Source: Nectonema munidae (taxonomy: Eukaryota; Nematomorpha; Nectonematoida; Nectonematidae). Taken from it: DNA of 64,000 nt. The position numbers and the translations under genes were made by a program. How positions within the stretch are numbered: the stretch's first letter is position 1; every line of letters begins with the position of its first letter. Location: positions 62,001 through 126,000 of the forward strand of contig JAUIRK010000854.1 in NCBI GenBank assembly GCA_030549495.1, in the 5' to 3' direction. The notes beneath the pieces are model-generated. The model ran no database searches. It saw nothing but the letters and a program-made list of their open reading frames with translations, and had not been told where the DNA came from. Of this stretch, positions 1 through 10,458 are shown piece after piece.

Positions 1-1959
1 TAGAGGCCTGTACTCTCCTTTCTCTCCTGTACGCAAGCTATTTCAATCTTTCGTTTTATCATTTCCTCCACAATTTCGTTTGCTTTTCTTGTAAGTGTGT
101 ACCTACATTCCATGCGGCTATTCTAAGCTTATTGTAACTTACAGGCATTAGTTTTTTCCAGTATTCTTTTTGACGTAGGTTACTGGAAACACCTACGGAG
201 TACTTTGGGCTGTACCCCACCCAACTTTTTGGATCAAAGATTATAAGAGTCTTATGAAAATATCCTGAAGCTTAATTACTTACTAATTAATTTTAACTTA
301 ATTACTTTTTACCTTTGTAAAACTAATTACACAATCCACGAGGCAGTGGTAATTTGAAGTCAGAGTTTTTTCCTCCTAGAACAACTGCTATCCAGAACTA
401 ACCAGTTTGTTCTACCCGGAGCTAAAGGTTTAAGCGCCTAATACGCGCTTAGCACATCTCATGACTCTATATATCATTCGTGCATATTTCATCAAAAAGA
501 GATCTATACAATTATAATTTTCCTCGTATACGCTTATAACTTAATTGTTCTATTCTATAACGTTTCTCTTTCTTGTTTTAATCACATTAGAGATTCAATT
601 TTAGAAGCGTGCAGTGGAGTACCTACTATATGTGCCTCCTAAGGGGAATATATATTTCGCAGCCCCGTAAAAGGTTGTACTTTTAAAGAAATTCCCTTTT
701 GTCGTGGAACAATGAATTCTTTTTTATTCATATTGTGAAGGAGACAAAACTTTGCTTGGAAATACTTATTAAGAAATGCTTAGTGGAAAATTTAAAGTTT
801 TTTTTATAAATCAGTATTATCGAAATGATTAATTTTTGTCATTTTTTTAGGTTGTTTGAAGAGCCATCAATACATAAGCGACCTAAACTGGTTTACAGGA
901 AACAGCACGCTACCCGGCAAATTTTTTTGTCATTTATCATCGTACCTAATTTTATATAGCCCGACCTGCATTAGTAAAAAAATATGCGCTCCGTACATCA
1001 TTAGTAGAAACAATTGAGTAAATATTTTTTATACCATTTTTAAGAATGGGATAAAATTCTTCAATGGTATAGCTTGATTGATTGACGCAACTCGTAAGAC
1101 GCAGAGGACTTGAAAGCTGGCAGGATGCTTTTAGAAGATATTGTGGTTAGCAAAGTTAGCTAATTGTTAAGAAAAATAGAAGTATAAAAGAAAAAATAAA
1201 TAAAATTAAAATAATAATGATAAACATAGTAATAATAGGAAAAGGTAAAATAAAAAAAAATAAAAAAATAAAAAGTAAGATTAGGGTGGGTAAACCACTC
1301 ATTAAAAACTTTCTTAAGTTTTTATCATTCTCGTAATTTGATAATCTAGAGAAGTAAAAGCGATGCCATGATGTTTAAAAATAATAACAGCAAATAAAAA
1401 TCTCGTATGCGGACAATTAAAAAAAAATAAAAAAGACATTTTATTTCTATTATATATATATCAAATTGTTTAAATGTTACTCTATAATATTGATTACTCT
1501 ATTTTGTATGATTATATAGATGTACTAGTGAATATTAAATAAATTTCTTTCTTCTTCTTCATGGACATCCAAATCTGCAAGAGATTGATTAATGATATAG
1601 CTTGATTTGCAAAAATATACGATGGATAATAAATTACACCTATTTTAAAATATAAAAAAAGTTAATAAATATTGAAAATGCTAGGGAAAACTTTATTGAT
1701 ATTTCTAAGACGGTTTCATAATCATAAAAATGAATAGAAAATCCTTCTTATGATTATGAACATTGCGTGTGTTCGAAATATCATAAAACTTTTCTCTGCA
1801 TTTTCAACTTTTTGTGAACTTCTTTTATATAAAATTTGTTATAAATGGAAGCATCCTTATTTTATCATCTTTTAAAATATTTATACAAGCATTTATGTTT
1901 TTTAAGAAATTTGAAAGGATTATATATATTTATGTATTATTCAAGGTAATAGAAGAAAC
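1..1959. other. No recognisable gene
   Basis: This AT-rich stretch holds no open frame that I recognise on either strand. It contains an A-rich low-complexity tract at about 1180-1270 and a short TA run near 1450. The only open frame of note, at 1814-1999 plus, is Phe/Ile-rich and looks like chance. Confidence 0.5.
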
Positions 1960-2499
1960 GAATTTTTTTTCTAGACTTACTCACGCCAAAGCTGTTTGAA
2001 ATAAAGCTTGATTCACATTTTTAAAGACAAAGTAGGTTTTAGACAGTTTTTGAGTTAGAATTTTTTGCTCAGATACCATTTTAAAGTGGATAAGAAAATA
2101 AGGAGAATATTCATGAAAAATTCCTTTGTTTTGAGAACTCCAAAACATTTTGGCCGAATATTTAGAAATGCGAAACTGTTTTTTCTTAATCTCATGTTTA
2201 GCTGAGCTGTTGTTAATGCGCTCTAAGAATTCCTATTTTAAGTCATCATGAACCTCGTCTAAACTTCATCCAAAAGGATTTCGTTCAAATTTCAACTGTA
2301 AATTCTTTTCATTTAAAAATAGTTTTAAAAGCTTGACAAGTATACTTTGAAATCTTGTTGCTACTCCAAGTGGTTCTTCACCAACGACCTCAGTTAAACG
2401 TTGGAAGTAAGTACATTTCCTTTCTCCACTTTCTTCTTCCAATGAACTAGTTTGTCAAGGAAAGCTTTGATGCATCGGCATGCATTATGAAGGTGATAT
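1960..2499 (-). pseudogene. Decayed hAT transposase fragment
   Basis: Read on the minus strand, 2485-2300 gives pieces such as KAFLDKLVHWKKKVEKGN followed, in another frame, by FQRLTEVVGEE. This is the pattern of the helical insertion of ZBED/SCAND3-like hAT transposases, a 'C-x-AF-x2-KL-x-W' stretch, then 'GN' and a 'RL' segment. Weaker similarity (NPF, AKMFW) continues to about 1960. Several stops and frame changes interrupt it, so it cannot encode a working protein. The N-terminal and DDE parts are absent, and the match stops close to the LTR-like sequence that begins near 2500, so that repeat may have landed in it. The call rests on remembered family patterns in short segments. Confidence 0.4.
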
Positions 2500-2905
2500 T
2501 GTAACATTATCCTCTAATGTTATTAAACGACATTCAATTAACACATTTTAATGTTCGCACTATCCTCTAATATGTACTGTTAATATTCAATCTCCAAGAC
2601 ACAAATACATTTATAACACTTTTAAGCCTCAATGTACTCACAAGAACACACTCACACACACATATACACATACCTGCATAATGCACAGAACATATACTTA
2701 TATATATGTAAATAAAGAAAGCGAGGCGTCACTTCTTTAGATCTTCGCCGTCATCAACAAAGGCTATTAATAAGTCAGAGAAATTGAAGATTGAAGACTT
2801 CTGCCAATTCACCGTTATAAGGCTATCAATGAGCCAAGAAGTTTGAAGATCTCTATCAACTTTCGTTAATATAATAAAATTATATCCTCAATTACACTCG
2901 TAACA
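2500..2905 (+). repeat. Possible solo-LTR fossil
   Basis: The segment starts TGTAACA and ends TCGTAACA, giving TG...CA boundaries with a short inverted end repeat. It carries an AATAAA-like signal near 2711 and is followed at once by an ATCTGGGCC stretch in the place where a primer-binding site would lie. The size (about 406 bp) suits an LTR. No second copy lies in the window and I recognise no pol domain beside it, so this is at most a solitary LTR with a little flanking internal sequence (to about 3180). It looks broken and old. The family is not assignable. Confidence 0.25.
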
Positions 2906-3662
2906 GATATCTGGGCCATGAACTACCTTCAAAGTCCATTCAAAAATTCGAACATGTCTTCAAAGAATGCAAGTTTATATATCTGCAATTCATCAAAGAG
3001 CTTCAAATACAAGAGCGAGAACATGACCCTTTAAAAGAGGATGAACAGATGCGTAAAAGAAGAGGGAACTTACGAAACAGCCTCATTATGAGTCGCACTC
3101 CTTTGATAGGGTTGACAACGTGGAACACAGTTTCCAAAGTGATTTTGACTGGAACAAGGAGCATTTTGGAAGCTGACTAATTCACTAAGGAACCGTAATT
3201 CACTTGTTAATTTAATTTGCAAAACCTTTTGTAAATCATAATAATCATTATGAAATTTGCTATTCTTATTAAAATTAAAAAGCTATGATTATAAAATATT
3301 TTTTTCTACAAATCAATAACTAAAGAGTAAATAATATTAGTGTTGCCATGCAGAAAAAAAATCAAATATCCTGAAAATCATCGAAAAAAATCGGTAGACC
3401 CAGGCCCATAGCAAAGAAAAGTTTTCTGCTGGAGGTGACACCTAATTTTTTTCACAAAAATGAAGAAAAGAAGCTCTCAGCCAGTTCGAGAAAACTCCAG
3501 GATTTCAAAATTGTTATCATTTCGGGGATTTCAGTTTAGGCCCTTCCCTTTTTCTACTGGCTAACGTAAATCAATCATTTCAATTATGCTGAAACTAATT
3601 AATTGAATCGTGAAATTAAAAAAAAATTTTTTTTTTATTTTTAAAAAGATAGAAAAAAATAT
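2906..3662. other. No recognisable gene
   Basis: The first part, to about 3180, may be internal sequence attached to the LTR-like repeat. The rest is AT-rich and probably includes the outer 3' flank of the hAT element to the right. A sequence starting TAGTGTTGCCATGCAG near 3338 resembles a hAT terminus (compare CAGTGTTGCCA ends), but I could not find a matching inverted copy beyond 9600. Confidence 0.35.
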
Positions 3663-4894
3663 TTAACTCTCAAAATAAAGAAAACATTCAAAATAAAAAT
3701 CATTCATTGCACTATTTTGATTGCACTGTCTTGAAAAAACATATAATGTAGAATCAACAATGTGATAGTCTTGGGGTGAAACTGGATTTTTACTATGATG
3801 ACATTCTGGTGGCTCACAATTGTAACATGGCTCACCTGTGTCATTTGTTTTGACGTGCAGCAATCCTGAAAGCGTTGTTAAGTCCAGCTGATTCTTTTTA
3901 TCCGGTTTAATGTTATTTATCATGCCGAAAAAAGAATATAAAGTCTGGTATAAACAAAGTATACATTAATTATTCAGAATATCTCATTAACTGTAGTTAA
4001 AATTACCTATTGCAGCAGTCAAATTTTTCCTCTCTGCTGGGCTGAGAATCCGAACATGCCTCAGGACAGGATCATTAAATGGTAGCTTAGCTTTTAGGTG
4101 CTGAACAGCTCTAACATAATAACTCCTCACATTACTGAAACAACAAAATATCGTTGATATTCCTATCATAAATCATGCAAAACTATATAAAATAGAAACT
4201 AACCTGAAGAAACCCTTTAGTTCCTTCCTATCAAGCTCATCATCAGTCTCAGCAAGGTAAGTATTTTATATGAGTAGATACATCTGTACTGGTAAATCTT
4301 GTTAGGAAAGACCTCAAAGTTACTTCCATATCTGATAGAAGATTGTGAATGTTAGGCTTTGAAGTCTGAAAAATATACATGTACATGAATAGATAATGAT
4401 GTTTGCGTGAAAAATTCTAAAGTTTATGTTTTTTTTTCTTTAATAAATTTCTTCTTCTTACATGGCATACACAATGTAACATAAAGAGAGCAGGTTGATG
4501 ATTCTTGAGAAGTGAAACAAAAGAGTTTTTTTATCCCAAGCATAACAGCTGCCCCATCTGAGTTCCAGTCTATAAGCTTTTCATAATCAACACCATCAGC
4601 CTTCAATTTTTCATCCATAAAGGGGAATAATTCTACTCCGGTGGGGTTAGAAAATGGTAAAAGACCATAAAATCTCACTTTCACGGACGAAGGATCATAA
4701 ACTCTACACAATATTGTAGTATGCTTACAATTACCACGGTCTGTGCTTTCGTCCATCATGAGACTAAAGTAACCGTTTTTCATTAACCCTATTAGTTCTG
4801 GGCAAAATTTGTCCGCTCAAGTGCTGGGGGGGGGCGTAAAGTGCCCCCTCTATTTTTCTCAGATATTAATAAGTTTTTATAAATATTTTTAATG

Positions 4895-5990
4895 TTACAT
4901 ATATATTTCAACTATGCTGAATTCAGTGGTTATGTCCATTTTTTATCAAAATTAATCAAACCTGTCAAAAAATTGACTTATATTTGACAGCTCATCTCAA
5001 AAAGGATAAAGTTTTTTACGCATGTATACCCATTTTCAAATATACTAAATTCAGTGGTGATATTCATTTTTTATGAAAATCAATCAAACCTGTCAAAAAA
5101 TTGATCTAAATGTGACAGCTCATCTCAAAAAGGAACTTTTTATCTAAATAAGTATATAAAGTTTTTTACACTTGTATACCCATTTTCAAATATGCTGAAT
5201 TCAGTGGTGATATTCATTTTTTATGAAAATCAATCAAACCTGTCAAAAAATTGATCTAAATGTGACAGCTCACCTCAAAAAGGAACTTTTTATCTAAATA
5301 AGTATATAAAGTTTTTTACACAAATATATACCCATTTTCAAATATGCTGAATTAAGTGGTGATATTCATTTTTTATGAAAATCATTCAAACCTGTCAAAA
5401 AAGTGATTTACATATGACAGCTCTTCTCAAAAAAGAAACTTTTTATCTAAATAATTATATAATGTTTTTTACACATATACACCCATTTTCAAGCATGCTG
5501 AATTCAGCGGTGATATTCATTTTTTTTATAAAAATCAATTAAAGTTATCAAAGCATTGATTTATATATGACAGCTCATCTTAAAAAGAAACTTTTTATCT
5601 AAGTAATAATATAAAGTTTTTTACACATATATACCCATTTTTAAGCACGCGTAATTCAGTGGTGATATTCATTTTTTTTTATAAAAATCAATCAAAACTG
5701 TCAAAAAAATTAATTTATCCCAAAAAGAAAGGATCAGGCACGGTTTTTTGAATTAGAGAATTACGTTTAATAGAAAGTATAGGGAGGTGATGAAGTTTAC
5801 CGTGTATGGCATTTTACACACATATACCCATTTTCAAGTAGGCTGTGTTTACTGGTTATATTCCTTTTTTTTTTATAAAAATTAGTCAAACTTGACAAAA
5901 TAATTTAGATATGACAGCCCATGTCAAAATTAAAATTTTTATTCTTATTAAAAGTTTTTATACATTTCAAGTATGTAGAATTTAATGGGG
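4895..5990. repeat. Tandem array, about 150-bp unit, about 7 copies
   Basis: The unit is marked by 'ATACCCATTTTCAA', 'GAATTCAGTGGTGATATTC', 'CAATCAAACCTGTCAAAA' and 'GTGACAGCTCATCTC'. Starts of the CCCATTTT block fall near 5030, 5179, 5331, 5482, 5635 and 5828. Central copies are nearly identical, while outer copies diverge and the last spacing is stretched by an unrelated insert near 5730-5815. No coding capacity. Confidence 0.85.
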
Positions 5991-7239
5991 ATGTTCATTT
6001 TTTATGAAATCAATAAAACCTGTCAAAAAAATCGATTAAACCTGTAAATCAATGTCAAATATATAAACATAAAAATAACTTTTATTTGCAGTATTTCTCT
6101 GGTAATTATTTTCTTAATTTATTTAATAAACCAACTTTAGGTGTTTAATTCACTCAAAATATTTCATTCTACAGTAACTTATGTAACTCGATAGGACCTC
6201 CACCTTTTTGGCTACAAATTCGTTATCGGCTCGTAGTCTCTACGTCATATTATAATTTACAGTATGTAATTTTGGTATTCATTCAATGATGATCCTTTCT
6301 TGGTAGCTCTTTTTTCATTGGAAATTTATATTCTTCAATGTGTGTTCGAAAATTTTTTTATAAGGATAAAATTACTTTTTTCCTCTCTCAAGCATTCTGA
6401 TTAAAGAATCTTCTTGATCGACTTTTTTATCAGTATCGTGTATTTTATTATCAGGCCTGAATATTTGTCAACCAATCTTATTTCACAGGATTTTTTCTGA
6501 TGAATCATTCGTGATGTTGATTGTTCAATTACAAAAAGTTGTCAACGTTCTTCATCTAAAAAATTATCTCTTTGACACAAAAGGAAAAAAATTGACAAAT
6601 TCAATTTAAATTAAAAATATCTTGATAGTGACTAAATTCTCACATATTGGCATCTGTGCCATTTTTGATAAATCTGACCTATTCTAAATTTTCAGATTTC
6701 CTACCCATCTTAGCTAAATGTTAACTGTAATCCTAGATGATAAGCTATAGATTTAAATATTTTTCATTTGTAAAAGAGGAACTTCTTTTTCACAGTCAAA
6801 ATCTTTTTTGAAGCATCTAATATTATATAATTAAACCACTTCCTAGTTCATTAGAACATTGTAGATCTTCCATTTAGTCAAGATACATATTTTTTTTTAA
6901 TTATTTGTTTTGATCACATGTTCTCTTTTCAATTAGTTTTCAACTTGGTTCCTTTTCTCATACAAATTTTTACGTTTTATATTTTTAATAAATATTTCAT
7001 ACTCAAGATGATTGTAGAAAGTATTATAAGCCAAAATATACAAAAAAAAGTATATTTTTACTATATACCTAATATGCAGCCATTTTTTGAAATTTATTTA
7101 CAGAACTGATTTTCAGGCATACATTACTAATTCAATTGCCACTTTGTGATATTTTTTAACCGTATTATTCAAAATCCAGTACAGAAATAAAATAAGCATA
7201 GTCGATTTGGTATAAAACAGATATTTTATTTTTTTGAAA

Positions 7240-8740
7240 ATATTTTTGAAGACAGTATCTAGAAGTAACCGCAAATCTGATTCAAGCTTCCAGATATTTT
7301 AAAACCATAAATGCCAAACCTGAGTCCAAAAATGAAACCAGCATCTTCCATTTGGCATAAAAATAGATATTTTATTTAAATTTCAAAAATATTTCTGTAG
7401 ACATTAGACGTTAATCGAACATTTGATTGACACTTTCAGGCATTTAAAACCTCTAAATGCAAAAAATGATTTCAGAAATAGAAATTATCATTGTCGAATT
7501 GGTATAAAAACATATATTTCATGTAAAATTAGAGGGAATATTTTGGGATATAGTTTTCAGACATAAACCGCAAATTTGATTGACACTAGCAGTAAAACCT
7601 CTAAATGCGAAAACTGTGTTCAGAAATGAAATTATCATGATCTATTTGCTATAAAAACAAATTTTAGAACTAAACGCAAATTTAATTGATACTTATATGT
7701 ATTTTCAAATTCAAACTGCAAGAATTGAGTCCATAAATGAAACTAGCATGGTTTATTTGGTATAAAAACATATATTTAATTGTAAAATTTGAATGAATGT
7801 TTTTAGAGACAATTTTTAGAAGTAAACCGCAAATTTGATTAACACTTATAGGTATTTTCACATCCTAAATGTAAAAAATGAGTTCAGAAATGAAAACAGC
7901 ATGATTGATTTTGTATAAAAACATATATTTCAAGAGAATATTTTTGGAGACAATTTTCAGAAGTAAACCGCAAATTTGATTAATACTTATAGGTATTTTC
8001 AAACACTAAATGTAAAAAATGAGTTCAAAAATGAAAACAGCATGATCGATTTGATATAAAAACAAATATTTCATGTAAAATTGAAAGAATATTTTTGGAG
8101 ATAGTTTTTAGAAGTAAACCGCAAATTTTGACTGATATTTTAAAACCTCTAACTTTGAAAAATGAGTTCAGAAATGAAAAGAGCATGGTTGATTTGGTAT
8201 AAAACATATATTTAATTGTAAAATTTGAATGAATGTTTTTGGAGACAATTTTTAGAAGTAAACCGCAATTTTGATTAACTCTTATAGGTATTTCACATCC
8301 TAAACGTAAAAAATGAGTCCAGAAATGAAACCAGCATGGCCGATTTAGTATAACACATATATTTAATTGTAAAATTTGAATGAATGTTTTTGGAGATAAT
8401 TTTTAGAAGTAAACCGCAAATTTGATTAACACTTATAGGTATTTCAAGATCCTAAATGTAAAAAATTAGTCCAGAAATGAAACCAGCATGGCCGATTTAA
8501 TATAACGCATATATTTTATGTAAAATGTGAATGAATGTTTTTGGAGACAATTTTCAGAAGTAAACCGCAAATTTGATTAATACTTATAGGTATTTTCAAA
8601 TCCTAAATGTAAAAAATGAGTCCAGAAATGAAAACATCATGACCGATTTAGTATAAAAACATAAATTTTATGTAAAATTTGAAGGTATATTTTATTAGAT
8701 ATATGTTTGATTAATGAAAATTTTGATTGACATTTTCTAA
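7240..8740. repeat. Tandem array, about 148-bp unit, about 10 copies
   Basis: This is a second array of different sequence inside the same element. Each unit carries 'AGAAGTAAACCGCAAATTTG', 'ACTTATAGGTATTTTCA', 'GAGTCCAGAAATGAAA' and 'GTATAAAAACATATATTT'. The AAACCGCAAA block recurs near 7265, 7565, 7670, 7822, 7960, 8112, 8257, 8407 and 8560. Copies on the right are closest to each other, which suggests recent local amplification there. Confidence 0.85.
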
Positions 8741-9592
8741 AAAGTAGCCATGATTATTGAAAAAATTAAATATATAAAGTGTTATGCGTTCCAAACTGTA
8801 TATAATTATAAATTTTCAGGGTATTATATAATATAGATCCCAAGTTATAAGGTTAAGTACAGATAATGTCAAAATTTTGCTGAAAAATTTTAATTCTTGA
8901 TTTTGATTGACAGTTTTGGACATGAAGGGTTGATTCAACTACCATGGAAATGGTTTCAAAAGATGCAGCTAGCAATTTTAGGAAAAGTCACAAAATTTGA
9001 AGGGATATGATTCAGCCAATTTTCTACAATTAATTTTTTAGTTAAGGGGGGGGGGGCGTTTTACGCCCCGGAGCACTAATAGGGTTAAGTTAATTGTCTC
9101 ATTCTCCAGATGTGGGGCCATAGCTGATTTTATTATGTAGGATGTTTTCGTTCTTTTGCACCGGAAAGCGTTGGCAATTTTAGAGTCTGGACAAAGTTTA
9201 GGCAAAAGTTCTGTGAAGTGATTTGCCAAGATGCAAGGCAAATTGTGTTCAACTAACCAATTGCAAAATATCACCTCCGACTTTGTGACTTGATCCTGGA
9301 CACATTTCTTTGTTCTAGAAAAGGATTGGAGAGCTTTCTGTTGAACACCAGCAATTAATTTCTCGTTTTTTATATGGATTAAAATCTGAGCGTGCTTTTC
9401 AAGATCTTTAAACCCACCTCTTCTCACAGACAGTTTTTTGAAGCAAATTTTGCAGAAGGCTGAATTACTGGTACCGTGATCTAATTTAATTTTTTTCCCA
9501 TTCGTGGTTGTATAGCTGATTGTAGGCCCTCTTGAGTTTCAGTTTTTTCAGAGGTGTATATCACAACTGGTATTCTCAGATTCTGAAGACAT

Positions 9593-10458
9593 TTTGGTAT
9601 TGAATTGAAATGATTTGATGATGTTAAACTAAAGTTTACTTGAGTATTCTAAAAATAAAACATTTGGGTATTTTAATTTTTTTACTATCATATATGTTTA
9701 ATCAAATTAAAAATTAATATAAAAATACGATACAGTGAATATATTTTTAAGCTTTATTTTATAATGATAATGGGCAAACAAAATTTGAATGAAGAGTTTT
9801 TATTTTAAAATGCAGAATTTTTTAGGGTGCTAGTCTGACCGAAAAATTAGTTAAAGTATTTAAAAATTAAAATAGTTTTTGAAAAAATACTTTTTTATCT
9901 CTTCAGAACCATAATTTTTGAATTATCTGTAAAATATCCGCAAAAACTAAAAATCCGTAGAAATATCCGAGTGAACAAAAAATCTCTCCTAAATCTGTCC
10001 GTAGAAAATTTTCCCTACGAAAATCCATAAAATACGGATAAATTCGTAGATCGTATATGTTATTTCATTAGCTAAGCTAAGTGTGATTTGAAATAAGTAG
10101 AAGTTTCCTATGAATCTTCTAACTAGTAGGTCAGCATACTTCTTTTTTGAAGCAATGATTTAAAAAATATTTGTATAGAAAATTATTTTTTCAAAGGATG
10201 AAATTTTTATGAATTTTTTCTTATTATTTTTAGACAATATTGCCACGAATATGTGTTATTTCTATATCTCATTGAGGCTTTTGAGATAAACCTTATTTTT
10301 TAATTAAAAATTCAAATTATTCTAAATTACTTTCTTTATTTTATAATTTAATAAAAAATAAGTTTTTTAATTTTATTTATTTTTTGTTATATATGTTTCA
10401 CTCCAGGTTTTTAATTATTGAAATTCAAATTCAAAACAATATTTAAATATCTAAATTT
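9593..10458. other. No recognisable gene
   Basis: AT-rich DNA between the hAT start codon and the HINT3-like exon. It should include the 5' terminus of the hAT and the promoter of the HIT gene, but I cannot mark either. A cluster of short TCCG(T/C)A-type repeats lies at 9925-10050. Confidence 0.35.

Larger units (their letters stand above)
4787..9084. mobile_element. piggyBac-type non-autonomous element with satellite interior
   Basis: This 4298-bp element is flanked by TTAA at 4783-4786 and 9085-9088. Its ends are inverted: the left begins CCCTATTAGTTCTGGGC and the right, reverse-complemented, begins CCCTATTAGTGCTCC. Both ends then carry a G-run plus GGCGTAAA.GC motif (left about 4825-4848, right about 9047-9070) able to form a hairpin. 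TTAA target duplication and CCCT ends are the hallmarks of piggyBac. I find no transposase inside. The interior is two tandem arrays plus unique AT-rich DNA (about 6000-7200). It sits in the hAT transposase reading frame, so it is younger than that hAT copy. Confidence 0.82.
3663..9592 (-). pseudogene. hAT transposase gene, split by piggyBac-type insertion
   Basis: This is a minus-strand hAT-family transposase. The frame opens with an ATG at 9592 and carries two in-frame stops before a BED-like CKIC...H stretch (about 9470-9400). It then runs in good similarity from 9427 to 9089 and resumes at 4783 with SLMMDESTDRG and DWNSDGAAVML, the first DDE-region signatures of the superfamily. Removing the 4787-9084 insert plus one TTAA restores one continuous frame (...ETINL|MKNGYF...). 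Downstream pieces lie at 4134-4007 (VRSYYVRAVQHLKAKLPFND) and 3923-3663 (LTTLSGLLHVKT). A clean intron lies at 4203-4135 (GTTAGT...TTTCAG) and a second donor, GTAATT, at 4006. The second acceptor looks mutated (pyrimidine tract ending CGG near 3924), and about 100 residues of the usual C-terminal half are missing. Non-functional. Confidence 0.8.
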
